Origin: Streptomyces lydicus
GTDB taxonomy: Bacteria > Actinomycetota > Actinomycetes > Streptomycetales > Streptomycetaceae
Direction: 5' to 3'
Assembly (NCBI RefSeq): GCF_000717345.1
Contig: NZ_JNZA01000012.1
Location: forward strand, 1 to 64,000
Length of the DNA stretch: 64,000 nt
Under the pieces are notes generated by a model that was not told the DNA's origin, did not search any database, and saw only the letters and a list, made by a program, of their open reading frames with translations. Made by a program: the position numbers and the translations under genes. This document shows, piece by piece, positions 47,342-56,208 of this stretch. Numbering within the stretch: position 1 is the stretch's first letter; each line of letters opens with the position of its first letter.

Positions 47342-50059
47342 ATGGCCGGACGCTACGGCCGCCCGCGTTCGGTTCTCAGGATGCGAACTGTCGCAGGTCA
47401 GGTCTTTCTCCTGCAGGTGGCGATCGTGGTGGTGCTGGTCGCCGCCGCCATGGCGGCGCTCGTGCTGCAGTCCCGGTCCGACTCGGAACGCGAGGCCCGC
47501 CACCGCTCGCTCGCGGTCGCCCAGTCGTTCGCGAACGCGCCGGGCATGCAGGCGGCGTTGCAGAGTCCCGACCCGACCGCGGTGCTGCAGCCGCGCGCGG
47601 AGGCCGCCCGTAAGAGCACCGGCGTCGACTTCATCGTCGTGATGAACACGCAGGGGATCCGCTACACGCATCCGATGAAGAACCGGATCGGCAAGAAGTT
47701 CGTCGGCACCCTGCAGCCGGCGCTGTCCGGCGGGGTGGTCACCGAGAAGATCGTCGGCACCATCGGGCCCCTCGTTCAGGCCGTGGTGCCGGTCTTCGGC
47801 AGCGACGGCAAGGTCATCGGGCTGGTCTCGGCCGGCATCACCATCAAGAAGGTCAGTGGCGTCGTTGACGACCAGTTCCCGCTGCTCTTCGGGGCCGCGG
47901 CGGGCGTCCTCGTGCTTGCCCTCGGCGGTACCGCCCTGGTCGGCCGGCGGCTGCGCCGGCAGACCCACGGCCTCGGCCCGGCCGAGATGACCCGGATGTA
48001 CGAGCACCACGACGCGGTGCTGCACGCCGTACGGGAAGGCGTGATCATCGTCGGTGGCGACGGCCGGGTGCTGCTCGCCAACGACGAGGCGCGCCGGCTG
48101 CTCGACCTGCCCGCGGACGTCGAAGGGCGCCAGGCCACCGAGCTCGGCCTCGATCCCGCCACCGCCCAGCTGCTCGCCTCCGGCCGTGCGGTCACCGACG
48201 AGGTGCACCCGGTCGGCGAACGGCTGCTGGCCGTCAACCAGCGCTCGACGGACGAGGCCGGCGGGCCGCCGGGCAGCGTGACGACCCTGCGCGACACCAC
48301 CGAGCTGCGGGCGCTCACCGGCCGGGCCGACGTCGCCCGTGGGCGGCTGAAGCTGCTCTACGACGCCGGTACCGAGATCGGCACGACCCTCGATGTCGTC
48401 CGTACCTGTGAGGAACTGGCGGAGTTCGCCTCCTCCCGGTTCGCCGACATCGTCACCGTCGACCTGGTGGAGGACGTGCTGACCGGCGAGGAGCCGTCGC
48501 GCGTCACCGGCACGGACATCACGATGCGGCGTACCGCGGTGTCCGGCGCGCCGCCGGACACCGGGCTCTATCCGGTCGGTGAACTGATCCGTTTTGATCT
48601 GTCGACCTCGCTCGGTGCCGGGCTCACCAGCGGCGAGCCGGTGCTCGAACCGGATCTGGCCGCCTTCCGGGGCTGGCACCTGCAGCATCCCCAGCGCGCC
48701 AGGAAGATCGTCTCGCGCGGGATCCACTCCATGATCGCCGTACCGCTGCGGGCCCGCGGCGCCATCCTGGGCGTGGTCCTCTTCTGGCGTTCGCAGAACC
48801 CCCAGCCGTTCGAGGAGGAGGACCTTTCCCTCGCCGAGGAGCTGGTCGCCCGCGCCGCGGTGAGCCTCGACAACGCCCGCCGCTACACGCGCGAGCACAA
48901 CATGGCGGTCACCCTGCAGCGCAGCCTGCTGCCGCGCGGCCTGCCGGAGCAGAACGCCGTCGAGGCCGCCTACCGCTACCTGCCCGCGCAGGCCGGGCGC
49001 GGCGGGCTCGGCGGCGTCGGTGGTGACTGGTTCGACATCATCCCGCTGCCCGGCGCGCGGGTGGCGCTGGTCGTCGGGGACGTCGTGGGGCACGGTCTGC
49101 ACGCCGCCGCCACCATGGGCCGGCTGCGCACCGCGGTGCACAACTTCGCCAACCTGGACCTGCCGCCCGACGAGATCCTCTGGCACCTCGACGAGCTCGT
49201 CACCCGCATCGACCAGGACGAGGGGGCCGAGGGGGCGGAGGCCCCGGTCACCGGCGCGACCTGCCTCTACGCCATCTACGACCCGGCGACCGGTACCTGC
49301 ACCATGGCGCGCGCCGGGCACGTCCAGCCGCTGGTCGTGCGGCCGGACGGCACCGCCGAGCTGGCGGACGTACCGGGCGGGCCACCGCTCGGGCTCGGCG
49401 GGCTGCCCTTCGAGACCTGGCAGCAGCCGCTGCCCGAGGACAGCCGGCTGGTCCTCTTCACCGACGGGCTCGTCGAGGACCGCGACCGGGACATCGACGA
49501 GGGCCTGGCGCTGCTGACCCGCACCCTTTCCGGCCACGCCGAACAGTCCCCGGAGGAGATCTGCGAGGCCGCGCTCGGCGCGCTGCTGCCGGAGCGCCCC
49601 AGCGACGACATCGCGCTGCTGGTCGCCCGTACGCGGGTGCTGGACGCCGCGCACGTCGCCGACTGGGACGTGCCGCCCGACCCCTCCGCGGTGGCCCAGG
49701 TCCGGGCCGCCGCGGTCCGCAAGCTGATCGAGTGGGGCCTGGCGGACGAGGCGTTCACCACCGAGCTGATCCTCAGCGAGCTGGTCACCAACTCCATCCG
49801 CTACGCCTCCGGGCCGATCCGCGTACGGCTGATCCGCGACACCGCGCTGATCTGCGAGGTGTCCGACCGCAGCAGCACCTCGCCGCATCTGCGGCAGGCC
49901 GCCACCACGGACGAGGGCGGACGCGGTCTCTTCCTGATCGCGCAGCTCGCCGAGCGCTGGGGCACCCGGTACACCTCCGGCGGCAAGGTCATCTGGACCG
50001 AGCAGACGCTGCCCGACCGTGATGTGGTCGCGGGAGGGGCCGACGTCGAGGATGCTTGA
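47342..50059 (+). CDS. Membrane sensor with PAS, GAF, PP2C phosphatase and HATPase domains
   Basis: 905 residues. Two membrane helices (about 20-42 and 180-200) flank an extracytoplasmic PDC/DcuS-like sensor domain (Phe-Ile-Val-Val-Met-Asn-Thr-Gln-Gly-Ile-Arg). Inside follow PAS (about 220-325), GAF (about 340-515), a SpoIIE phosphatase (about 530-760: Gly-Gly-Asp-Trp-Phe-Asp, Gly-Asp-Val-Val-Gly-His-Gly, Thr-Asp-Gly-Leu) and a C-terminal RsbW-like anti-sigma-factor kinase domain (about 775-895: Glu-Leu-Val-Thr-Asn-Ser). One chain thus carries both opposing activities of a partner-switching module. GAAAGAGG precedes the ATG. The SHOCT gene follows at 30 bp. Confidence 0.93.
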   Translation: MAGRYGRPRSVLRMRTVAGQVFLLQVAIVVVLVAAAMAALVLQSRSDSEREARHRSLAVAQSFANAPGMQAALQSPDPTAVLQPRAEAARKSTGVDFIVVMNTQGIRYTHPMKNRIGKKFVGTLQPALSGGVVTEKIVGTIGPLVQAVVPVFGSDGKVIGLVSAGITIKKVSGVVDDQFPLLFGAAAGVLVLALGGTALVGRRLRRQTHGLGPAEMTRMYEHHDAVLHAVREGVIIVGGDGRVLLANDEARRLLDLPADVEGRQATELGLDPATAQLLASGRAVTDEVHPVGERLLAVNQRSTDEAGGPPGSVTTLRDTTELRALTGRADVARGRLKLLYDAGTEIGTTLDVVRTCEELAEFASSRFADIVTVDLVEDVLTGEEPSRVTGTDITMRRTAVSGAPPDTGLYPVGELIRFDLSTSLGAGLTSGEPVLEPDLAAFRGWHLQHPQRARKIVSRGIHSMIAVPLRARGAILGVVLFWRSQNPQPFEEEDLSLAEELVARAAVSLDNARRYTREHNMAVTLQRSLLPRGLPEQNAVEAAYRYLPAQAGRGGLGGVGGDWFDIIPLPGARVALVVGDVVGHGLHAAATMGRLRTAVHNFANLDLPPDEILWHLDELVTRIDQDEGAEGAEAPVTGATCLYAIYDPATGTCTMARAGHVQPLVVRPDGTAELADVPGGPPLGLGGLPFETWQQPLPEDSRLVLFTDGLVEDRDRDIDEGLALLTRTLSGHAEQSPEEICEAALGALLPERPSDDIALLVARTRVLDAAHVADWDVPPDPSAVAQVRAAAVRKLIEWGLADEAFTTELILSELVTNSIRYASGPIRVRLIRDTALICEVSDRSSTSPHLRQAATTDEGGRGLFLIAQLAERWGTRYTSGGKVIWTEQTLPDRDVVAGGADVEDA

Positions 50060-50089
50060 GGGTGACGGCGCGGACCGAAGGAGGCCGTG

Positions 50090-50485
50090 ATGGACTACCC
50101 GCTGCTCAACGCGTTCTGGACGATGTGCCTGGTCTTCCTCTGGGTGATGTGGTTCTTCCTGCTGTTCAGGATCATCGGGGACATCTTCCGCAGCTCGGAC
50201 CTCAACAACTGGGCCAAGACGGGGTGGCTGGTCATGGTGCTCGTGCTGCCGTTCCTCGGCGTCTTCATCTACGTGCTCGCGCGGGGCCGCAGCATGACCG
50301 AACGCGAGGTCGCCCGGGCCGAGCAGCAGCAGAAACAACTGCGGAGCTACCTCCGGGAGACCGCCGGGACCGACGACGCGGCCGCCCGGCACGCGGAGGC
50401 GCTGGCCAAGCTCGCCGATCTGAAGTCACACGGGGACATCACCGAGGAGGAGTTCCAGAAGGCCAAGGCCAAGGTGCTCGCCTGA
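50090..50485 (+). CDS. PLDc_N/SHOCT-domain membrane protein
   Basis: 131 residues: two membrane helices (about 8-30 and 45-66) of the PLDc_N type, a coiled coil rich in Gln (about 72-100), and a C-terminal SHOCT helix-turn-helix (Leu-Ala-Lys-Leu-Ala-Asp-Leu-Lys-Ser-His-Gly-Asp-Ile-Thr-Glu-Glu-Glu-Phe). SHOCT domains mediate oligomer formation. AAGGAGG five bases before the ATG at 50090 decides the start over the preceding GTG. It may be co-transcribed with the sensor gene. Confidence 0.88.
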   Translation: MDYPLLNAFWTMCLVFLWVMWFFLLFRIIGDIFRSSDLNNWAKTGWLVMVLVLPFLGVFIYVLARGRSMTEREVARAEQQQKQLRSYLRETAGTDDAAARHAEALAKLADLKSHGDITEEEFQKAKAKVLA

Positions 50486-50537
50486 CGGTCCACCGCCGTA
50501 ACGGGTCACCGCTCGGGGGAGCCGTCGACTTGTTAGT

Positions 50538-50566
50538 CTCAAGTTGCGTGAATCGCGCAACTTGAG
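50538..50566. promoter_or_regulatory. DeoR operator 1, upstream of the regulator
   Basis: CTCAAGTTGCG (50538-50548) and CGCAACTTGAG (50556-50566) are perfect 11-bp arms around seven bases. It lies 12 bp before the GTG of the DeoR-family gene, so binding would repress it. The core recurs at 51404. Confidence 0.75.
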
Positions 50567-50578
50567 AGGTGGACAGTC

Positions 50579-51385
50579 GTGACCAATGGGGAGCGTTCGG
50601 CCACCCGGCGCCGGCGTGAGCGGATGGTGGAGCTGCTGGGCGCGGGCGACATCAGCGTGCACGACCTGGCGGCCGAGTTCGATGTCTCGCTGTCCACCGT
50701 GCGCCGCGACCTGGCGACGCTGGCCGCCGACGGGCGGATCACCCGCACGTACGGCGGCGCGGTCGACCACCGCGCGGTGGAGCGCTCCTGGCACGACAAG
50801 GAGCGCGAGCAGCGCACCGCGAAGGACGCCATCGCCCGCGCCGCCGCCGCGCTGGTCCGCAGCGGCGACGTGGTGCTCCTGGACGCGGGCACCACGGTCG
50901 CCCGGCTGGCGCACGAGCTGCGCGACCGCACCGACATCACCGTCGTCACCAACGGGCTCTCCACACTCGTCGAGTTGGCCGACGCGCGGGTGGAGGTCGT
51001 GGTGCTGGGCGGCAGGCTGCGGCGCCCGAACGAGTCGCTGCTGGGCATCCGCACCGAACAGGCGCTGCGCCGGCTCACCCCGGACCTCGCCTTCCTGGGG
51101 GTCGACGGGCTCGACCCCCGCAGAGGCATCAACTGCCCGGACGCCGACCAGGCCGCTCTCAAGGAGACGATGGCCGGCTGCGCCCGGGCGGCCTGGGTGC
51201 TCGCCGACCACTCCAAGCTCGGCGGGGACGGAGGCTTTCCCCACTGGGCGGCGATGCCGGCCGGCACCGGCCTGATCTCCGGTGGCGACGACCGGCGGCT
51301 GGGCGCGTTCGCGGACGCGGGGTGGTCGGTCCGCGCCGCCGGAGCCGGGCCCCGCACACCTCTTGACAGCCCGCTCGGCGAGTAG
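50579..51385 (+). CDS. DeoR/GlpR-family sugar-acid regulator
   Basis: 268 residues. The N-terminal DeoR helix-turn-helix (about 12-65) contains Val-Ser-Leu-Ser-Thr-Val-Arg-Arg-Asp-Leu, the family signature. The C-terminal sensor domain contains Asp-Ala-Gly-Thr-Thr and Val-Val-Thr-Asn-Gly, the phosphosugar-binding motifs. The GTG start lies just after a perfect palindrome, and the same core sits before the downstream kinase gene, so it likely autoregulates and controls the operon in response to a phosphorylated intermediate. Confidence 0.92.
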   Translation: MTNGERSATRRRRERMVELLGAGDISVHDLAAEFDVSLSTVRRDLATLAADGRITRTYGGAVDHRAVERSWHDKEREQRTAKDAIARAAAALVRSGDVVLLDAGTTVARLAHELRDRTDITVVTNGLSTLVELADARVEVVVLGGRLRRPNESLLGIRTEQALRRLTPDLAFLGVDGLDPRRGINCPDADQAALKETMAGCARAAWVLADHSKLGGDGGFPHWAAMPAGTGLISGGDDRRLGAFADAGWSVRAAGAGPRTPLDSPLGE

Positions 51386-51403
51386 CCAGTCTGAGGCCAC
51401 GAG

Positions 51404-51420
51404 TTGCGTGGATCGCGCAA
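51404..51420. promoter_or_regulatory. DeoR operator 2, upstream of the kinase operon
   Basis: TTGCG-TGGATCG-CGCAA repeats the core of operator 1 with one changed base in the spacer. A TTGACA (51363-51368) upstream may be the -35 element. Confidence 0.65.
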
Positions 51421-51491
51421 TCAAAAATGCGCGGTTCACTCATCAAGGATATCGGGGCCGTGCCGGCACCGAGCCGACGGGAGGAGCCCTC

Positions 51492-52790
51492 GTGGCCCAG
51501 GTGCTCGTCATCGGAGACGACCTCACCGGCGCCAACGCGACCGGCGCGCTCTACGCGCGGCTCGGCCTGCGGGCCGTCACCGTCAGCGCACTTCCCCAAG
51601 TCGAGCGCTGGGTGGACCGGGTGGACGTGCTCGTCGTCAACACCGCCTCCCGCCACTGGCCTTCCGCCCGCGCCTACGCCGCCGTCCGCGCCGTCGCCGA
51701 GACGGCGGGCCGGGCACCCCTGATCGTCAAACGCGTCGACACCACCCTGCGCGGCAACCCCGGCAGCGAGCTCGACGCGGTGCTCGACCTCGCAGCCACC
51801 CGAGACCCCTCGGCCCGGATCCGCACACTGGCCGTCCCAGCCTTCCCCGACGCCGGCCGCAGCACGGTCGGCGGCCTGCACCTCGTCGACGGCGTACCGC
51901 TGACCCGTACGGCCGTCGCCCGCGACCCCTTCGACCCCGTACGGCACTCGCGGGTGGCCACCGTGCTGGGCACGCAGACCCGGCGGACCACGGGTGAGCT
52001 GACCCTGGACGTGGTCGAACGCGGCTCGGATGCGGTGGCCGCGGCGCTCCGGGCGGACCCGGCCGAGATCGTGGTCTGCGACGCCACCGAGAACGACCAT
52101 CTGCACACCCTCGCGGTGGCCGCCGCCCGCCTCACCGCCGAGGACGCCGTCCGCTGGGTCGCCCTGGACTCCGGCCCGTTCGGCGCCGCGCTCGCCGCCG
52201 AGCTGGGCCTGCGGCCCCAAGACGGCGCTCCCGCCCGGCTCCTGGCCGTCGTCGGCAGCGTCACCGACCGCACCCGCACCCAACTCGCCCGTACGGAAAC
52301 CACGCTCGGCGCCCGGTGGGCCGACCTCGACCCCGCCGCCCCGGACGCCGACCGGGTGCTCGCGGCGCTGCGCCAGGCGGCGGGGGAGGGCGCCACGGTG
52401 CTCGGCGTCCGGGTGGCCCCGCCGCCACCGACGGCGCCCGGCGGACCGCTCCCCGCACCCGATCCCGACACCGCCGCGCGCCTCCTGCGCTGCCTCGCCG
52501 AGGTGACCCGCCGCGCGGTCGCCGAGCTGAGCCCCGGCGGGCTGTACGCGTCCGGCGGCGATGTCGCGGCGGCCGTCACGTCGGCGCTGGGCGCCGACGG
52601 CTTCGCCATCGAGGCCGAGGTGCTGCCGCTCGCCATCGCCGGCCACCTGGTGGGCGGCCCGCACGACGGACTGCTCTTCGCCACCAAGGGCGGCCTGATC
52701 GGCGGGCCCGACGCCACCCGCGACTGCCTGGAGCACCTGCGCGCGGCCTGCACCCGGCACACCCTCCGCACCACCGTGAGCAGCCGATGA
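51492..52790 (+). CDS. Four-carbon acid sugar kinase (DUF1537, DtnK/OtnK family)
   Basis: 432 residues. It phosphorylates the C4-hydroxyl of a four-carbon sugar acid with ATP. The N-terminal domain begins with Leu-Val-Ile-Gly-Asp-Asp-Leu-Thr-Gly-Ala, the hallmark substrate motif, and contains Lys-Arg-Val-Asp-Thr-Thr-Leu-Arg-Gly. The C-terminal domain has Ala-Ser-Gly-Gly-Asp-Val-Ala and Thr-Lys-Gly-Gly for nucleotide binding. The GTG at 51492 fits the first conserved residues. With the PdxA2-like gene next door, D-threonate is the most likely substrate; D-erythronate is an alternative. Confidence 0.9.
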   Translation: MAQVLVIGDDLTGANATGALYARLGLRAVTVSALPQVERWVDRVDVLVVNTASRHWPSARAYAAVRAVAETAGRAPLIVKRVDTTLRGNPGSELDAVLDLAATRDPSARIRTLAVPAFPDAGRSTVGGLHLVDGVPLTRTAVARDPFDPVRHSRVATVLGTQTRRTTGELTLDVVERGSDAVAAALRADPAEIVVCDATENDHLHTLAVAAARLTAEDAVRWVALDSGPFGAALAAELGLRPQDGAPARLLAVVGSVTDRTRTQLARTETTLGARWADLDPAAPDADRVLAALRQAAGEGATVLGVRVAPPPPTAPGGPLPAPDPDTAARLLRCLAEVTRRAVAELSPGGLYASGGDVAAAVTSALGADGFAIEAEVLPLAIAGHLVGGPHDGLLFATKGGLIGGPDATRDCLEHLRAACTRHTLRTTVSSR

Positions 52791-52944
52791 ACCGCCCCGG
52801 CGCCCCACCGCCCACCGTACGCACGCGCACGGAACCCTCGCCCCGTACGCCGCACGCCCGCGCCTCGTCCGCCCGCCGTACGCGCGGGCCCGCCCTCCCC
52901 GTCCCCGAGCGCACCGTAGCCACCGCACCCCGAAAGGCGACGTC

Positions 52945-54000
52945 ATGACTGCCCCTCAGCCGGCCCCCGACCGCCCGTTGCCGGTCCTCGCCGTGACCCT
53001 CGGCGACCCCGTCGGCATCGGCCCCGAGATCACCGCCCGCACGCTCGCGGACCCGGCGAGCACCGCGCTCGGCCGCGGACTCGCCGTCGGCGACGCCGCC
53101 GTACTGCGCCGCGCCGTCGACGTCTGCGGGCTCGACGTCGAGGTCCGCGCGGTCGGCGCGCCCGGTGAGGCGCGGTTCGAGCCCGGCACCATCGATGTGC
53201 TCGACCTCGGTGTCGCCCCCGCCGACCTCCCCTGGGGCACCGTCGACGCGGTCGCCGGCCGCTCCGCGGTGGCCGCGATCGAGGCCGCCACCCGCGCCGC
53301 GCTGGCGGGCGAGGTCGACGGCATCGTCACCTCACCGATCAACAAGGAGGCCATCTGGGCGGCCGGTTCGCAGCACCTCGGCCACACCGAGATGCTCGGC
53401 GAACTGACCGGCGCCGCCCACTTCGACACCATGTTCGTGGTCCGCGGCCTGAAGATCTTCTTCACCACCCGCCACCTCGCCCTGCGCAAGGCCCTCGACC
53501 AGATCACCGAGGAGCGGGTCGCCGCGAGCATCCGGCACGCCGTCACCGCCCTGCGCGTCTTCGGCCATGACACGCCCCGCCTCGCGGTCGCCGCGATCAA
53601 CCCGCACGGCGGCGAGGGCGGCCACTTCGGCGACGAGGAGATCACCGTGCTGCGGCCCGCCGTGGAGAAGGCCGCAGCAGAGGGGCTGGGCGTCGTGGGC
53701 CCCCTCCCCGCCGACTCGGTCTTCCACCAGGGCCTCGAAGGCCGCTTCGACGGGGTGCTGTCCCACTTCCACGACCAGGGCCACATCCCCGCCAAGACCG
53801 TCGACTTCGACGGCACCGTCTCGGTCACCGTGGGCCTGCCGATCCTGCGCACCTCCGTCGACCACGGCACCGCGTTCGACATCGCGGGCAGCGGCCGCGC
53901 CTCGCACGGCACGATGGCCGCCGCCTTCCGCGCCGCCGCTGGCTTCAGCCGTTTCACCGACCGGATCCGGGCCGCCTACGGAACGGCAGCCGCCCGATGA
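52945..54000 (+). CDS. pdxA2: PdxA2-type 4-phospho-D-threonate dehydrogenase
   Basis: 351 residues of the PdxA superfamily: Thr-Leu-Gly-Asp-Pro-Val-Gly-Ile-Gly-Pro-Glu at the N-terminus, Thr-Ser-Pro-Ile-Asn-Lys-Glu, Gly-His-Thr-Glu, Asn-Pro-His-Gly-Gly-Glu-Gly-Gly and Asp-Gln-Gly-His-Ile-Pro, the last supplying metal-binding His residues. PdxA itself oxidises 4-phosphohydroxy-L-threonine for vitamin B6. PdxA2 paralogues beside DUF1537 kinases oxidise and decarboxylate 4-phospho-D-threonate to dihydroxyacetone phosphate. The context favours PdxA2. It overlaps the transporter gene by ATGA. The 154 bp before it hold only a frame without coding character. Confidence 0.9.
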   Translation: MTAPQPAPDRPLPVLAVTLGDPVGIGPEITARTLADPASTALGRGLAVGDAAVLRRAVDVCGLDVEVRAVGAPGEARFEPGTIDVLDLGVAPADLPWGTVDAVAGRSAVAAIEAATRAALAGEVDGIVTSPINKEAIWAAGSQHLGHTEMLGELTGAAHFDTMFVVRGLKIFFTTRHLALRKALDQITEERVAASIRHAVTALRVFGHDTPRLAVAAINPHGGEGGHFGDEEITVLRPAVEKAAAEGLGVVGPLPADSVFHQGLEGRFDGVLSHFHDQGHIPAKTVDFDGTVSVTVGLPILRTSVDHGTAFDIAGSGRASHGTMAAAFRAAAGFSRFTDRIRAAYGTAAAR

Positions 54001-55298
54001 CGGACGCCCTCCCGCACCCCGTCCCCGCCAAGCGCTGGGCGTACGTCATCCCCGTCGCCGCCATCATGTACATGCTGGCGTACCTCGACCGGAACAACGT
54101 CTCCGTCATCCTCCCCTACATGCACGGCGATCTGGCGCTGTCCAACGCCGACAAGGGGCTGGTCGGCGGCGTCTTCTTCATCGGCTACGTCTTCCTGCAG
54201 ATCCCGGCCGCGATCCTCGCCCAGCGCTGGAGCGCCCGGAAGACCGTGCTGATCCTCATGCTCGCGTGGGGGCTGGCGGCCTCGCTGTCCGGGCTCGTCC
54301 AGACCAAGTCGCAGTTCTACGTGGCCCGCTTCGTCCTGGGGCTCTTCGAGGGCGGCGTCTGGCCCGCCGTGCTCATCCTGCTCGCCTCCTGGTTCCCGCT
54401 GCGCGAGCGCGCCCGCGCCAACGCCCTGTGGATGGCCTGCCTGCCGCTGTCCTCCGTACTGATGGCACCGCTGTCCGGCTGGATGCTCGACCACGCGAGC
54501 TGGCGGTGGGTCCTGGTGTTCCAGGGCCTGCCGCCCCTGCTGTGGGCGGTGGTCTGGTGGTTCACGGTCGCCGACCGGCCGGCGCAGGCCCGGTGGATCT
54601 CCCGCACCGAGGCCGGCCACCTGGAGCGCGCCCTCGCCGCCGACGAGGCCGCCAAGCCGCCGTCGGGCAGCGGCTCCTACCTGGACGCGGTCAAGCAGCG
54701 GCCGGTCCTGGTGCTGATCGGCGTCTACTTCTTCTGGATCACCGGTTTCTACGGCTTCAACCTGTGGCTGCCGTCGGTAATCAAGGAGCTGACCCACGAC
54801 GGATCCGCCACTGAGGTGGGGCTGCTCACCGCCCTCCCCTTCACCGTCGCGCTGATCGTCATGATCGCCAACGCCGTCTGGTCCGACCGGACCGGCAGGC
54901 GGCGGCAGGCGGTGGCCGTGCCGCTCGTCGTGGGCATCGCCGCCCTGCTGCTGGGCCAGGCCGTGGACGGCGCGCTGCCCCGGATGCTGCTGCTGTGCCT
55001 GACGGCCGCCGCGCTCTACGCGCCCTACGGGCCCTTCTGGGCGATCCCCGGCGAACTGCTCCGCTTCGAGGTGGTGGCCGTCGCCATGGGCCTGATCAAC
55101 GCCCTCGGCAATCTCGGCGGCTTCGCCGGGCCCTACCTGGTCGGCTGGCTGACCGACGCCACCGGCTCCAGCGTGACCGGCTTCGCCGTGCTGTCCGCCT
55201 TCCTCGCAGTGGCCGTCGTCCTGGTGGCCCTCGGACTGCGGCCGGTCACCCGTACGGAACGCCGGCCGGCCGTGCTGACGGCGGAGGAAGGGGCCTGA
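53997..55298 (+). CDS. MFS sugar-acid transporter (anion:cation symporter type)
   Basis: 433 residues with 12 membrane helices. Helix 1 ends in Ala-Tyr-Leu-Asp-Arg-Asn-Asn-Val, the signature of the ACS family (glucarate, galactonate and tartrate carriers), and Gly-Leu-Phe-Glu-Gly-Gly-Val-Trp-Pro-Ala follows in helix 4. It starts inside the pdxA2 stop (ATGA), so it is the third gene of the operon and should import the four-carbon sugar acid used by the kinase. Confidence 0.92.
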   Translation: MTDALPHPVPAKRWAYVIPVAAIMYMLAYLDRNNVSVILPYMHGDLALSNADKGLVGGVFFIGYVFLQIPAAILAQRWSARKTVLILMLAWGLAASLSGLVQTKSQFYVARFVLGLFEGGVWPAVLILLASWFPLRERARANALWMACLPLSSVLMAPLSGWMLDHASWRWVLVFQGLPPLLWAVVWWFTVADRPAQARWISRTEAGHLERALAADEAAKPPSGSGSYLDAVKQRPVLVLIGVYFFWITGFYGFNLWLPSVIKELTHDGSATEVGLLTALPFTVALIVMIANAVWSDRTGRRRQAVAVPLVVGIAALLLGQAVDGALPRMLLLCLTAAALYAPYGPFWAIPGELLRFEVVAVAMGLINALGNLGGFAGPYLVGWLTDATGSSVTGFAVLSAFLAVAVVLVALGLRPVTRTERRPAVLTAEEGA

Positions 55299-55320
55299 GC
55301 GGGGCCGTCGGCTCACGCAC

Positions 55321-55375
55321 CGTCAGCCGGCGGCCCGTCCCGTCGACTCAGGTTGTTGCGTCAGCCGGCGGCCCG
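55321..55375. repeat. Short direct repeat downstream of the operon
   Basis: CGTCAGCCGGCGGCCCG occurs at 55321-55337 and 55359-55375. It lies between two convergent genes, just outside the methyltransferase stop codon. It may reflect a small duplication. Confidence 0.45.
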
Positions 55376-55380
55376 GCCCG

Positions 55381-56208
55381 TCACGGGCGGCGTCCCCACG
55401 CCGAGACCATCGGCGCGGTGGTCAGATCGAGCGTCCCACTGGCGACATTCGCCAGATGGCGCTCGATCTCCTCGTCCGTGGCGAGGCCGGCCGCCACCAG
55501 CCGGCCCCGGATCTGCCGAACGGTGGCCGATTCGAGGACGGTGCAGGCCGGCGAGGTGATCGGGAAGTACGCATCGGCCCGGACGTCCGCCAGACCCGCC
55601 TCGCGCAGCAGCCGGGGCAGCGTCCGCCCGTAGGCGAGGTCCGCGCCGCGCTCCGCCATCAACTGCCGGAAGCCGGACCGCAGCCGGTTGGCGAGCCGTT
55701 GCGCGGGGCCCGATTCGTCCGGGCACAGCAGCGGCTGCAGACCGGGGTCGGCGTCCTCCAGCAGCAGCCGGCCGCCGGGGCGCAGCGCCCGCACCATCCG
55801 GCGCAGCGCCTCGGCCCGGTCGCTGACGTGGACCAGGACCAGCCGGGCGTGCACGAGGTCGAAGCCGTCGGGCGGCGGGGGATCGGCGGCCACGTCGTGC
55901 TGCCGGACCTCGATCACGTCACTGGCGAGCCCCCGGGTCCAGGACACGTCGAGGTCCGTGGCCACCACCTTCCCGGACGGACCGACCCGCTCGGCGAGTC
56001 CGGCGGGTACGGACGGGCCGCCGGCGCCGACCTCCCAGCACCGCATGCCCGGGCCGATGCCCAGCGCGTCGATGTGCCGGAAGGTCACCGGGTCGAACAG
56101 CTCGGCCAGGGCGTCGAACCGCTCACCCGCCTCCGTCTGCCGGTTGTCGAGGAGGTAGCCCTCCCCGGCGTCGTCCCTGCCGCTGTCGTCCCTGCTGTCC
56201 GCTGCCAT
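55381..56208 (-). CDS. Class I SAM-dependent methyltransferase
   Basis: 275 residues. SAM-binding motif I is present as Trp-Glu-Val-Gly-Ala-Gly-Gly, motif II as Val-Ala-Thr-Asp-Leu-Asp, then Phe-Asp-Leu-Val-His-Ala-Arg and Leu-Arg-Pro-Gly-Gly-Arg-Leu-Leu-Leu-Glu-Asp. A polar N-terminus rich in Asp precedes it. The substrate is unknown; it resembles UbiE-like and secondary-metabolism small-molecule methyltransferases. It is monocistronic and converges with the transporter gene. Confidence 0.9.
   Translation of the reverse strand: MAADSRDDSGRDDAGEGYLLDNRQTEAGERFDALAELFDPVTFRHIDALGIGPGMRCWEVGAGGPSVPAGLAERVGPSGKVVATDLDVSWTRGLASDVIEVRQHDVAADPPPPDGFDLVHARLVLVHVSDRAEALRRMVRALRPGGRLLLEDADPGLQPLLCPDESGPAQRLANRLRSGFRQLMAERGADLAYGRTLPRLLREAGLADVRADAYFPITSPACTVLESATVRQIRGRLVAAGLATDEEIERHLANVASGTLDLTTAPMVSAWGRRP

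Noticed and set aside
47077..47613. Possible small gene upstream of the sensor-phosphatase with a GGGGAGAG site
   Set aside because: The frame runs out of phase into the sensor gene, lacks coding character and would overlap it by more than 250 bp.
52787..52948. 53-codon frame between the DUF1537 and pdxA2 genes with an ATGA overlap
   Set aside because: The product is Arg/Thr/Pro-rich without hydrophobic core or domain, and the overlap may be chance. Nothing supports a protein.
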